A DNA stretch of 60,659 bases from Gemmataceae bacterium (GTDB lineage: Bacteria; Planctomycetota; Planctomycetia; Gemmatales; Gemmataceae), in NCBI GenBank assembly GCA_009691845.1, contig SIAJ01000025.1, forward strand, positions 1-60,659, written 5' to 3'. Under the pieces are notes generated by a model. That model ran no database searches and had not been told where the DNA came from. It saw nothing but the letters and a program-made list of their open reading frames with translations. The first letter of the stretch is position 1. Every line of letters starts with the position of its first letter. Shown one piece after another: positions 28,194 to 37,016 of this stretch. The translations under genes and the position numbers were made by a program.

Positions 28194-29642
28194 ATGAACG
28201 CCCTTCGCAATTTCGCATCGCGTTTGCCTGCGATGGATTCCCGGCGTGACTTCCTCGCCCAGGCCGGCAATGGCTTTGGCCTGCTTGCGCTCGGTTCGTT
28301 GCTCGCGGACGAGTGCCCCATCGCTAACGCTTCGGGCTCTGGTCCGGATCCGCTTGCACCCAAGAAGTCGCACTTTGCCGCGAAGGCGAAGTCGGTCATC
28401 TGGCTGTTCATGAACGGCGGGCCTTCGCATGTGGACACCTGGGATTTTAAGCCGGAACTGGCCAGGCGCGATGGCCAGGAACTCAAGGGCTTCGACAAGA
28501 ACACCGGCTTTTTCACGGATCAGGTCGGGCCGCTAATGAAGTCGCCGTTCAAGTTTGCCCAGCATGGCAAGAGCGGCACCTGGGTCTCCGAACTGTTCCC
28601 CCACATGTCGAAGCATGTTGACAAGATGGCCTTTCTGCATTCGTGCTGGACCGATTCGAATAATCACTCGCCGGCTCTCTTCAAGGTGAACACCGGCATG
28701 GCCCGCATGGGGTTTCCATGTCTTGGTTCGTGGGTCACATACGGCCTGGGCAGCGAAAGCCGCAATCTGCCGGCATTTTGTGTGATGTACGACACATTAG
28801 GTCGTGGCGTGCCGAAAGGGCACTCGCAAAACTGGGGGGCGGGGTTCTTGCCGAGCGTGTATCAGGGGACCGCGTTCAAGCCTCAGGGCGATCCGATCGA
28901 GAACCTTAAACGCTCGGCCGAAATGGGGGACGAACAACAGCGAGCGCAACTCGATTTGCTCAAGAAGCTCAACTCGAAATCCGCCGATGCCGACTTGACC
29001 GCTCGCATTGAATCCTTCGAACTCGCCTACCGCATGCAGATGGCCGCTCCCGAAGCGCTCGACATTAACAAGGAATCGAAAACCACGCATGCGATGTACG
29101 GGCTCGATAATCCAAAGGCCACACACTTCGCGAAGCAGTGCCTCGTCGCTCGCCGGCTGGTCGAACGCGGCGTACGCTTCGTGCAAGTCTATTCGGGCGG
29201 CATGGAAAACGACCTCAGTTGGGACGGGCACAGCAACATTCAGAAAAATCACGGTGGCTTCGCCATGGAGACCGATCAGCCGATCGCGGGGCTGCTGGCT
29301 GATCTCGATGCACGCGGCCTGCTCGATTCGACACTCGTCATCTGGGGTGGTGAATTTGGCCGGCTGCCGATCGTGCAGAAAGGTAGCAGCGGTCGCGACC
29401 ACAATCCACATGCGTTCACCGTGTGGATGGCGGGCGGTGGCGTGAAGGGGGGTGTGCACCACGGGGCGACGGACGAGATCGGCTTCAAGGCCGTGGAGGA
29501 TCGAGTGAGCATCAACGATCTGCACGCGACCATCTTGAATCGGATTGGGCTAGACCACAAGAAGCTTACCTACCGATATAACGGGCGGGACTTCCGTTTG
29601 ACGGATGTGGCCGGGAACGTTGTGGAGAAGATCCTGGCTTGA
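28194..29642 (+). CDS. DUF1501 secreted protein (second copy)
   Basis: The ATG at 28194 is chosen because GGAG lies 6 bases upstream; an earlier GTG at 28140 would overlap the preceding gene without a ribosome-binding site. The protein has 482 residues. It has a Tat-type signal (SRRDFLAQAGNGFGLLALGS), then VIWLFMNGGPSHVDTWDFKP, HGKSGTWVSELFPHM, GVRFVQVYSGG, and TLVIWGGEFGRLPIVQ followed by RDHNPHAFTVWMAGGG. It closely parallels the copy at 14170-15603 and is presumably co-transcribed with the preceding cytochrome protein gene. Confidence 0.92.
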   Translation: MNALRNFASRLPAMDSRRDFLAQAGNGFGLLALGSLLADECPIANASGSGPDPLAPKKSHFAAKAKSVIWLFMNGGPSHVDTWDFKPELARRDGQELKGFDKNTGFFTDQVGPLMKSPFKFAQHGKSGTWVSELFPHMSKHVDKMAFLHSCWTDSNNHSPALFKVNTGMARMGFPCLGSWVTYGLGSESRNLPAFCVMYDTLGRGVPKGHSQNWGAGFLPSVYQGTAFKPQGDPIENLKRSAEMGDEQQRAQLDLLKKLNSKSADADLTARIESFELAYRMQMAAPEALDINKESKTTHAMYGLDNPKATHFAKQCLVARRLVERGVRFVQVYSGGMENDLSWDGHSNIQKNHGGFAMETDQPIAGLLADLDARGLLDSTLVIWGGEFGRLPIVQKGSSGRDHNPHAFTVWMAGGGVKGGVHHGATDEIGFKAVEDRVSINDLHATILNRIGLDHKKLTYRYNGRDFRLTDVAGNVVEKILA

Positions 29643-29753
29643 TCGAGTCGCCTGTTGCCGCTTGGCAAACGTCGGTAGAATGCGTGTTCAGATCTCACGT
29701 CCACGATTTCGGCCCGTGTCCTGGAGCCTCAAGAGTTTGAGGAACGTCCGTTC

Positions 29754-31241
29754 ATGCCTACGATGAGCTTCCGTGTGCCGGCGAACCTGCCGGAGCCCGT
29801 AGCCCACGACCTGCTTAGATCATCCATCGCGGGAGGACATGACCGCGCCCCGACCCCGACGCAATGCGAACTCCGTAGCGACCATCTCTTTCTCACCTGC
29901 GAGATCAACGATAACGGGCCCTCCTATATCCCGTGGGAGATCACCGGCAGAGGCCGGTTTGTCATCACGACGACCACGCTCATGTTTCGCGAGAGACCGT
30001 ACGATCTCGTCGTCGAGCTTGCGCGAGGAAAGATTAATCAGGTTCGCAATCAATATGCCGATTGGCTTGGCGGGGGGCTCTACGCGGCCTCCGAAGTTGA
30101 ACAACGCATTAGGCAGGCAACTCGATTACTGGGCGAAGCCCTGATTGAAAGCCCACGCCCGGAAGCAGATCGGCTGGCAAACCAATCGTTGGTTTGCTCA
30201 CTTGACGCGGGAAATTTGCTCATTCGTGCCTATCAGGATCAGATTTTTCGGCTGCGGCACCATCGACAAGGGAAGCTTGACTCGGTCTTTGGATGTGGGA
30301 TCCGAATGCCGCCCGCACGAGGTTTGGACGATGCCTTCCGCTTGACGTTCAACACCGCGAATGTTCCACTGACTTGGCGACTTATCGAACCTAGCGAATC
30401 AGGCTATCGTTGGGAGGAAGCCGACGCAGCCATCGACTGGGCAATTGAACGAAATCTGCAGGTTCACGCAGGCCCGCTTATCGACTTCAGTCCTCATGGC
30501 CTCCCTGACTTTGCGCATCGACTTGGAAATGATCAGGTAACTCTCAAGAGCCTGATGTGCGATTACGTAGAGACCGTTGTGAATCGCTATCGCGGCAAAG
30601 TGACTCGCTGGTCGATTTCGTCCGGCGCCAACGGGACAATTCCGCTCGGCGTAACCGAGGAGGATCTCATCCGTCTGACCGCGATGGCGGCCGATGCGGC
30701 TTGGCAAATCGACCCGAACCTTCAACTGACGTTCGGAGTATCGGCCCCATGGGGTGATTACCTGAGCGATCCGTCGTATCAGTACTCGCCCTTCGTTTAC
30801 GCGGATACGCTCTTGCGAGCGGGACTCCCTTTCTCCGGGATCGATGTAGAATTGTTTCTCGGCAGTTCTCCGCGTGGGAGCTATTGCCGAGACTTGGTCG
30901 AAACCTCACGCCTTCTAGATCTATTCGGCTTACTGGGCGTACCGCTTCACGTGGGGCTGGCCTACCCATCGGGCATATCCCCCGACGCGTTCGCGGACCC
31001 GATGGAACGAAGCGATCAATCGGGGTTCGACCGCGAGATCAGTTCGACGGCACAGGCCGAGTGGGCTGAAGCCTTCGCCACGCTCGTCTTGTGCAAATCC
31101 TTCGTGGCCGGATTGAACTGGAATCACCTTGCTGACGGCGAATCGCATCGCTTCCCCTACGCTGGACTGATCGGCTTGAACGGTGATGTCAAGCCGGCCT
31201 TTGACCGCTTGCGAACGATCCGTGAAAAGCACTTGCAATAG
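29754..31241 (+). CDS. GH10-fold protein lacking both catalytic glutamates
   Basis: This protein has 495 residues; ATG 29754 is preceded by GAGGAACG. Residues 1-170 form a domain of unknown type. Residues of about 180-490 follow the glycoside hydrolase family 10 (xylanase) barrel: LTFNTANVPLTWRLIEPSES then YRWEEADAAIDWAIERNLQV, HAGPLIDFSPHGLPDF (usual 'H..LVWH'), and AGLIGLNGDVKPAFDRL at the end. In active GH10 enzymes the acid/base lies in WDxxNE; here the site near residue 286 reads WSISSGAN. The nucleophile strand 'PI.ITELD' appears as GVPLHVGLAYPSG near residue 395. Both glutamates are therefore replaced, pointing to a carbohydrate-binding or structural role. No signal peptide is visible. 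Confidence 0.7.
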   Translation: MPTMSFRVPANLPEPVAHDLLRSSIAGGHDRAPTPTQCELRSDHLFLTCEINDNGPSYIPWEITGRGRFVITTTTLMFRERPYDLVVELARGKINQVRNQYADWLGGGLYAASEVEQRIRQATRLLGEALIESPRPEADRLANQSLVCSLDAGNLLIRAYQDQIFRLRHHRQGKLDSVFGCGIRMPPARGLDDAFRLTFNTANVPLTWRLIEPSESGYRWEEADAAIDWAIERNLQVHAGPLIDFSPHGLPDFAHRLGNDQVTLKSLMCDYVETVVNRYRGKVTRWSISSGANGTIPLGVTEEDLIRLTAMAADAAWQIDPNLQLTFGVSAPWGDYLSDPSYQYSPFVYADTLLRAGLPFSGIDVELFLGSSPRGSYCRDLVETSRLLDLFGLLGVPLHVGLAYPSGISPDAFADPMERSDQSGFDREISSTAQAEWAEAFATLVLCKSFVAGLNWNHLADGESHRFPYAGLIGLNGDVKPAFDRLRTIREKHLQ

Positions 31242-31249
31242 TGCTGCCA

Positions 31250-32692
31250 TTACACCCAGGTCGCAAGAAGCCTCTCTAACGTTGCCCCCCAGCATTCAAA
31301 CGTGTCCTCGGCCACAAGTTCTTCCGAGGGGCGATAGCCGATTTGCACTGCGGGTCTGGGGCCTGCGACCATGAATTGAGTTGTGACGGCCTGCTTGGTC
31401 TGCACGTCCATTCCATCGGTGGAAATCGTCATCAGATGGCACATCGTTCTCTGTGCACGCACATCGGCGTAAGGGCCGACTTGCTCTCGAAACGGTCGGA
31501 CCTCCACAATATGATTCTGAATCTGCTCCAGAAATAACATTTCGAGCAACGCGGCTTCGTGAGCGAGGGGACTGCTCCCGGCTTCCTGGATGATCAGGAA
31601 CTCGAACTTGATCGCATCGGTACTGAGCCAGTCGGACAGCTTTCGAACCGCCGCTACGAGCATGGCGAGGATCATGACGATCCGCTGGACGGGCAAATCA
31701 GGGTCCTGGAATCGGGCCTGCACGAGATCCGGTGCGAGACAAAACAAGAACAGGCGGCGGCGACGCAAAAATTGGTTTTCGTCGCGCGAGTAATAATACA
31801 GTTCGTCGCGCAGAAGCTTGACGTCGAACAGATCGGGCCGCAGATTCGGGTCGTCCTCGATAAATGCAAGCTGCGAATGCAATAAGCTCTCGATGCTTCC
31901 TTTCGTCGATAGCGAGGAGAACCCACCGACGGGGTAGGTATCTTCATCGAGAATTCGCGTCGGGACTTCCCGGCGACCCGCGAAGGGCTTGATCTTGCGC
32001 AGCGGGAGCGACTCGGACAGGCGGTGGGCAGTTTGCAAGACCTGCCGATGCGCGACATACTGGCCCAAGTTCGAAAGTGCGGTACGCTGTTCGAGAGCAA
32101 TCACATCTTCGAGTGCTAGAAACTCGGCTGTACTGCGAGCTAGCACAACCAGGGCTTCGTACGATTCAATCAGGAGCGGCATGGCCCCGTGTGTGCTCAA
32201 CGAGTCCCAGCCACGCCGTAGCAGTTCATCCGGCTGGCCTTCAAGCAGTGTGCGAATGATACCGGGCGACATTTCCACACCGCCGAGGCTACCTCGATCA
32301 CGAAGCTGGCGAATCGCATAGGCCAGGCCGATGGCTCGTTCGCGGCCAGTGAATCGTCGCAACGCATCGCTTGCTCGTTCGAAAGACCAGTCGGCATACA
32401 GCTTGCCGAGAACGTGGTCCTCGTAAGTACGCATCAATGTCGGCGGCAGTTCCGGAATCGTGCGGTATTTGGTAGCCGCAGTGCTATCACGATCCACGCC
32501 AAACGCGGCATGACCAAAGTCGGCCACGACGCCGCTGGGCAACAACGGCTGGCCGCTCGCCGCGATTTCCAGCATCCATTCGAGGATTGGCTTGATCGTC
32601 GAAGGCGAAGGCGGCATCGCCCGCTGGAACCACAGGGCTTGCAGCAGAAACCGCAGAGCCTCGTCCGGGTCGCGTAGTATTACCACGTTCAT
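31250..32692 (-). CDS. conserved protein of unknown function
   Basis: This 480-residue protein shows no signal peptide and no membrane segment. The first 200 residues are helical (DEALRFLLQALWFQRA, RRFTGRERAIGLAYAIRQ). A charged region (RDELYYYSRDENQFLRRRR) leads into an alternating strand/helix part: LFLFCLAPDLVQARF, RIVMILAMLVAAVRKL, FEFLIIQEA, then MCHLMTISTDG. This last half is vaguely like a von Willebrand A fold without a DxSxS metal site, an inference only. It converges on the GH10-like gene with 8 bases between the stops. I do not recognise a named family. Confidence 0.7.
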   Translation of the reverse strand: MNVVILRDPDEALRFLLQALWFQRAMPPSPSTIKPILEWMLEIAASGQPLLPSGVVADFGHAAFGVDRDSTAATKYRTIPELPPTLMRTYEDHVLGKLYADWSFERASDALRRFTGRERAIGLAYAIRQLRDRGSLGGVEMSPGIIRTLLEGQPDELLRRGWDSLSTHGAMPLLIESYEALVVLARSTAEFLALEDVIALEQRTALSNLGQYVAHRQVLQTAHRLSESLPLRKIKPFAGRREVPTRILDEDTYPVGGFSSLSTKGSIESLLHSQLAFIEDDPNLRPDLFDVKLLRDELYYYSRDENQFLRRRRLFLFCLAPDLVQARFQDPDLPVQRIVMILAMLVAAVRKLSDWLSTDAIKFEFLIIQEAGSSPLAHEAALLEMLFLEQIQNHIVEVRPFREQVGPYADVRAQRTMCHLMTISTDGMDVQTKQAVTTQFMVAGPRPAVQIGYRPSEELVAEDTFECWGATLERLLATWV

Positions 32693-32951
32693 GTAGTCGC
32701 ACCGTCCATCGGATCCGTCATCTCTTTCATTTTATTCGAGTCTGGACAAACGCCCTGGGCGTTCTGTGCGAACTGATCATCCCCCGCAACGATTCTGTCC
32801 TCGCACTTTGCCCCTCTTGCGCAACTTGTGGTGCAGAAGAAATCTACAGCCGTTCTCCCCGTTAAAGTTTGCCAACTCGCCTGCCGATCTAAGGACGGAT
32901 AACCCGGATTAGCGGTAAAGTCGCCGTCCGTACACGGCAGCGAGGCAGACG

Positions 32952-33917
32952 ATGAGCGGAATTCGCCGATGGCTCCCTGGTGCCGTCCTCCTGGTCGGGT
33001 TCAGCGTGTCGTTCGCTCAGACGCCTGGAGGGGCACCCGCAATTGTGGCTGCATTGCCAGGCGGGACCCTAGTTGGTTCAACTGGTGCTTACTCCGCAGC
33101 AGTTGGTGCAATCGCGGATCCAGTAATGCCGCTCAAGACTGCTGCAGTAGCTGGCCCCATTGTCGCGAACTCCATTTCGGCTTCAGAAACGCCACCGCCA
33201 CTGGCACCAGGCCCGCATGGCTTGCCTGGGGATGCGCCGGTTAACGCCTTAATTCCCAACTGGACAACAGTCGGATCCAATGGCCTTCAAGGGAACAATT
33301 GCTGTGGGCCCGTTGGCAGCGACGGACCGATAGGCCAGGAAGTTTATGTTCGCTACGGCGTAACGTACGCGCAAGGCGATTCGCTGCTCGCTCGCAATCT
33401 CAAGCGAGGCCAAACGGCTCAGATCGGTGCTCGAACTCAGCTTTTCAACACGGAAGGCGACGCAGCCTGGGCCATCGACGCTCACGTTGCGTACGCGTTC
33501 AACCGCGGCAACGGTGCCAATATCATCACGCTGGAAACCGAACCCGTTTCCATCCACTCCTTGCATCGAACGTCTGTTGGACTCGGCCTCGGTCGCGATT
33601 GGTTTCTATTTCAGCCGGGTTTTATTCTCGATAGTTGGGATGCGAACTTTCGGCTCGGGGCCGACCTCGGTAGCCGTTGGGGGGCAGGCCACGTGAATTT
33701 CGATACGCCGTTTGAAATAGGTGGCTATCGTCGCCGGTACGATGTCTTCGCCCAAGCGTTCGGCGGCCTGACCGCGACAATGGAAATCCCAATGGGCGGC
33801 TGGACCTGGCTGATCGGTGGCCGGGCCGAAGCGGACTACATGTGGTCGGATCTCATCCCACGGGATGCGAGCTTTTATCAGTACAGCTTCATGGGCATGC
33901 TGGGCGTGCGTTATTGA
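32952..33917 (+). CDS. predicted outer-membrane beta-barrel protein
   Basis: This 321-residue protein has a signal peptide (MSGIRRWLPGAVLLVGFSVSF, cleaved near AQTPGG). Residues 23-110 are low-complexity, rich in Ala, Gly and Pro. From about residue 130 on, alternating amphipathic strands dominate: EVYVRYGVTYAQGDSLL, AWAIDAHVAYAFN, RTSVGLGLGRDWFLFQPGF, YDVFAQAFGGLTATMEIPMG. The chain ends in FMGMLGVRY, an aromatic C-terminus typical of outer-membrane barrels recognised by BamA. The role is unknown. Its last 7 bases overlap the end of the convergent lpxB gene. Confidence 0.7.
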   Translation: MSGIRRWLPGAVLLVGFSVSFAQTPGGAPAIVAALPGGTLVGSTGAYSAAVGAIADPVMPLKTAAVAGPIVANSISASETPPPLAPGPHGLPGDAPVNALIPNWTTVGSNGLQGNNCCGPVGSDGPIGQEVYVRYGVTYAQGDSLLARNLKRGQTAQIGARTQLFNTEGDAAWAIDAHVAYAFNRGNGANIITLETEPVSIHSLHRTSVGLGLGRDWFLFQPGFILDSWDANFRLGADLGSRWGAGHVNFDTPFEIGGYRRRYDVFAQAFGGLTATMEIPMGGWTWLIGGRAEADYMWSDLIPRDASFYQYSFMGMLGVRY

Positions 33918-35062
33918 CCGGGTTTAGGCAAGCGAGCCACTTGACCGATGCTCAAAATGCACCTCGCCGCCGCTGCAACGGCTCCGGGCATGGCAAAACG
34001 ATCGCACAGTTCCACGAGTTTACGACGCATTGCTTGCGTTTCCGCAGGATCGTTCAGGAGTTGAATCACACGCGCAGCCAATTCCTTGGATGGATCGCGG
34101 TCCGAAATGAACTCCGGAAATACCGTTTCCTTCGCCAGCAGGTTCACGAGGGTGATCCACTTCACTTTCACCAATCGCCGTGCAATCTTCAAGGTAATGC
34201 GGGGCAGTCGATAGACGATCATGGCCGGAGTTCGACGGTACATGATCTCCAGGCTGACCGAGCCGGAAACCGCGATACAACACTCGGACAAGACGATGAT
34301 CTCGGGCGTAAGGCCGACGTGGACATCCAGCGGCAAGTTCCATCTCTTTGCGACGTCCCGAACCACTTGGGCCTGATTCTCGTTGAACGCCGCGACCAGA
34401 AAGCGAGAATGGGGTAACGACTGATGAATCAGTCGTGCGGCTCGTAGCATCTCGGGCACATTGCGAGCCACTTCCTGATTGCGTGAGCCGGGCAGGATGC
34501 CGACGATTCTGCCCGATCGAGCTTTCTCCTCACTCAAGAATGCTTCGTCCAAATTTTGAGCAGCCAACTCATCGAAATACGGATGGCCAATGTAAATCGA
34601 ATTCACACCGCGTTTGTGCAGCCATTCGTGCTCGAACGGAAGTGCGGAAAGGACCTGGGTCATCAGTCGTTTCATTTTTTTGACTCGCCACTGGCCCCAG
34701 GCCCAGATCTGTGGCGGAACGAAGTAGACGACCGGGATCCCTTCTTTCTTCGCTCGTTGAGCGAGCTTCCAGTGAAAGCCGGGATAGTCGATGACAACGA
34801 TGACGTCGGGCTTTTGTTCGCGGAAGAAGCGTTGAGCGTCGTTTAGCAAACGAATGAACGTGAAGATCTGCCGGACGACGCTCAGGATCCACATCACTGA
34901 GTGTTTACACAGGGGGTAAAGGAGTTGGCAGCCCGCAGCTTCCATGCGTTCGCCGCCAAAGCCGCTTAGACGAACAGTCGAATCGAGTTTTTTCAACTCG
35001 CGGATGAGGTTTGCGCCGTGCAGATCGCCACTTGGTTCGCCGGCGCTGATGAAAACATGCAT
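33911..35062 (-). CDS. lpxB: lipid-A-disaccharide synthase
   Basis: This 383-residue enzyme is the GT19 glycosyltransferase that joins UDP-2,3-diacylglucosamine to lipid X to form the lipid A disaccharide precursor at the inner membrane. The start MHVFISAGEPSGDLHGANLI is a clear family hallmark, so ATG 35062 is preferred over an in-frame ATG at 35083. Further motifs are FGGERMEAAG, VVIDYPGFHWKLA, YFVPPQIWAWGQWR, GILPGSRNQEV and AVSGSVSLEIMYRRTPAMIV. The length is that of the family. Its presence supports a lipid-A-containing Gram-negative envelope. A 7-bp tandem repeat lies directly upstream of the start. Confidence 0.95.
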   Translation of the reverse strand: MHVFISAGEPSGDLHGANLIRELKKLDSTVRLSGFGGERMEAAGCQLLYPLCKHSVMWILSVVRQIFTFIRLLNDAQRFFREQKPDVIVVIDYPGFHWKLAQRAKKEGIPVVYFVPPQIWAWGQWRVKKMKRLMTQVLSALPFEHEWLHKRGVNSIYIGHPYFDELAAQNLDEAFLSEEKARSGRIVGILPGSRNQEVARNVPEMLRAARLIHQSLPHSRFLVAAFNENQAQVVRDVAKRWNLPLDVHVGLTPEIIVLSECCIAVSGSVSLEIMYRRTPAMIVYRLPRITLKIARRLVKVKWITLVNLLAKETVFPEFISDRDPSKELAARVIQLLNDPAETQAMRRKLVELCDRFAMPGAVAAAARCILSIGQVARLPKPGQ

Positions 35063-35070
35063 GTCAATAG

Positions 35071-35144
35071 TTTCAAGTTTCAAGTTTCAAGTTTTAAGTT
35101 CAAGTTGATCTCAGAACTTTCTGCTTCATGACTTGAAACTTGAA
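35071..35144. repeat. TTTCAAG tandem repeat with inverted copy upstream of lpxB
   Basis: Three exact TTTCAAG units (35071-35091) are followed by degenerate ones to about 35104. An inverted copy, CTTGAAACTTGAA, lies at 35132-35144 and can pair with them. The array starts 9 bases upstream of the lpxB start codon, so it lies in the leader of that gene. Confidence 0.75.
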
Positions 35145-35163
35145 GCATCGAAATTGAATCCGC

Positions 35164-35553
35164 CTAGCCTTTTGGCGGGGCTTCCCGCTTGATGCCCGGA
35201 AGGTCCCCTTCAGGCTCGACCTTGCGATAACCCATCGAAATGAGAACTTCCAGGACTTCGCTCCAGGTCGGGAACGGCCGGCGATTCTCGCGCTTGTACC
35301 GCTCCATCGTCCTCATGAACAAAGTCTCGTCCTCGTTATAGTCGCGTTCGCAGGTCGTCGGATCGATCAGGCGACGACGCTCGCTGGTACGCCGCTTCTC
35401 GGCCGCGTTTTGGCGACGACGATCGATGGCAACGGGAATATTTCGCTTTCGCCGTTCTGCCGCGGAGAACTCGCTTTCCGGAGTTGGCGGGACGGGAGGA
35501 GCCGCGGATTCGGATTCGGAAGCGGGCAACGAGGGGATTGTCGTGGGTGTCAT
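35164..35553 (-). CDS. small conserved protein of unknown function
   Basis: This 129-residue cytoplasmic protein starts at ATG 35553 (MTPTTIPSLPASESESAAPP); an upstream start at 35622 is possible. The N-terminal 40 residues are Pro/Ser/Glu-rich and probably disordered. A basic stretch with AERRKRN and AAEKRRTSERRR follows. The C-terminal part is folded and looks conserved: DETLFMRTMERYKRENRRPF then PTWSEVLEVLISMGYRKV. I know the pattern 'YKRE..RPFPTW.EVL.V..S.GYRKV' from planctomycete proteins without an assigned function. It is transcribed in the same direction as lpxB, 100 bases upstream of it. Confidence 0.75.
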   Translation of the reverse strand: MTPTTIPSLPASESESAAPPVPPTPESEFSAAERRKRNIPVAIDRRRQNAAEKRRTSERRRLIDPTTCERDYNEDETLFMRTMERYKRENRRPFPTWSEVLEVLISMGYRKVEPEGDLPGIKREAPPKG

Positions 35554-35622
35554 CGCGTGTTGGCTCTTGGTGAGGACCTTCGGTCGGATTCTATAGCCCG
35601 CATCGAGTACGTGATCGGCCAT

Positions 35623-36011
35623 CCTGGCCCGGACTTTGCGAACGTTCGGAAAAAGACTACTTGCTCATTTCTTCGCTTCTAGCGTAACCGCTGGAATTGA
35701 GTAGTCAAGCAACTCAGGGCGTGGGTTCAGAAAAACCGGCGTAAACGCGCCGACTATTCCGCATGGATGAAAGGATGTAACGTCTCGGCAAAGTATGAGG
35801 CCTCCAATTGGGTAATAGCGTTAGGTAGCCAGCCTTTCCCGGAGCAGCCTGAACAATCCTTGTCACCTGAATAAATCTGATTTCCTGAAATGAGGAGGAC
35901 CTGCCACATCAACACATAATTATACTTGAACAAATGAATACTATCAGCGGTTTTCTTGCAGTGCGAGATGAGATGCACGGCAGGCCATGACCCAATGGCT
36001 ATACTACGCTG
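35623..36011. other. intergenic region, locally A/T-richer
   Basis: No convincing gene is seen. A short minus-strand frame (35754-36023) with a CSGCSGKG segment is open for 89 codons but overlaps the mfnF start and has no ribosome-binding site. A small palindrome (CGGCG...CGCCG) lies at about 35739-35754. Composition around 35860-35960 is poorer in G+C than the neighbouring genes. The mfnF promoter must be in the last part. Confidence 0.5.
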
Positions 36012-37016
36012 ATGAGCGTACAAGGAATCGGCCTCGACATCGGCGGGGCAAATCTCAAGGTCGCCACGTCGTCTGGCCTTGCCATGTCACGCCGCTTTGA
36101 GCTTTGGAAACATCCCCACCAACTCGCGGCCGAATTGGCCAATCTTGGCGAACAGTTCACGGGGAGTGGTCTGATCGGGATCACCATGACCGGCGAACTT
36201 TGCGACTGCTTCCCCACAAAACGCGATGGCGTCCGTTACATTCTTGCGGCGGTCGCATCAGTTTTCCCGGAACAGTGCACTCGAGTCTGGTCCTCGGCAG
36301 GTTCGTTTGTTTTCTTGAACGAGGCACTGGCCGCCCCACTCGCCGTTGCCTCTGCGAACTGGCATGCCCAGGCTACTTTCGTGGGACGAGGTCAACCTGC
36401 CAATACTTGCTTGCTGATCGACACCGGGTCCACAACCACCGATATCATCCCAATTCACAACGGAAAGCCCGTTCCACGCGGACTGACTGATCCCGAACGG
36501 CTCAAGTCCAAGGAACTCGTATACACAGGAGTGCGACGAACGCCGATATGTGCCCTCTTCAATGAGGGCGTCGCCGCAGAGTTTTTTGCGACCACGCAAG
36601 ATGCCTACATTTTGCTCGGGATGATAGCCGAGAACGCAAGTGACAAAGCCACGTCCGACGGTCGAGCAGCAACCAAAACTTTCGCACATTCTCGCTTGTC
36701 GCGAATGCTGGCAGGCGACTCAGCGATCACTTTAACAGAGGAGACGCTGACTCTTGCGCGAAACACGTTTGCTGTTCAAATCAAGATGATCCTGGGTGCT
36801 GTGCGGGAAGTCGCTTCCAGACTGCCTCGGCCACTCGAAACGATCGTGGTCTCTGGTTCCGGTGAGTTTCTGGCTCGTGCCGTTGCCGAGCAATTCGCGG
36901 CTGGCGTCGATCCACCCCCGAACATCGTCTCGCTCTCTGAGAAGCTTGGCCCCGCCATCTCCGAAGCCGCGTGTGCCTATGCCCTCTCCGTACTGCTGGC
37001 GGAGAACCCGCCGTGA
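36012..37016 (+). CDS. mfnF: MfnF-like hydantoinase/oxoprolinase-family enzyme of methanofuran-type cofactor synthesis
   Basis: This 334-residue protein of the ASKHA/hydantoinase A family is the type encoded near tetrahydromethanopterin-linked C1 genes. The N-terminal phosphate-1 loop GIGLDIGGANLKVATSSG is followed by TMTGELCDCF, the phosphate-2 loop LLIDTGSTTTDIIPI, TGVRRTPICAL, and the adenosine motif ETIVVSGSGEFLA. In methanogens MfnF couples the aminomethylfuran diphosphate with tyramine. The context confirms the assignment: the next gene (mfnE type) overlaps by 4 bases (GTGA) and mfnB follows convergently. Bacteria use the product (methylofuran) with H4MPT to oxidise formaldehyde. Confidence 0.85.
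   Translation: MSVQGIGLDIGGANLKVATSSGLAMSRRFELWKHPHQLAAELANLGEQFTGSGLIGITMTGELCDCFPTKRDGVRYILAAVASVFPEQCTRVWSSAGSFVFLNEALAAPLAVASANWHAQATFVGRGQPANTCLLIDTGSTTTDIIPIHNGKPVPRGLTDPERLKSKELVYTGVRRTPICALFNEGVAAEFFATTQDAYILLGMIAENASDKATSDGRAATKTFAHSRLSRMLAGDSAITLTEETLTLARNTFAVQIKMILGAVREVASRLPRPLETIVVSGSGEFLARAVAEQFAAGVDPPPNIVSLSEKLGPAISEAACAYALSVLLAENPP

Noticed and set aside
35754..36023. 89-codon minus-strand frame in the A/T-richer gap
   Set aside because: It has no ribosome-binding site and no recognisable motif, and it overlaps the mfnF start. Kept only as a remark in the intergenic entry.
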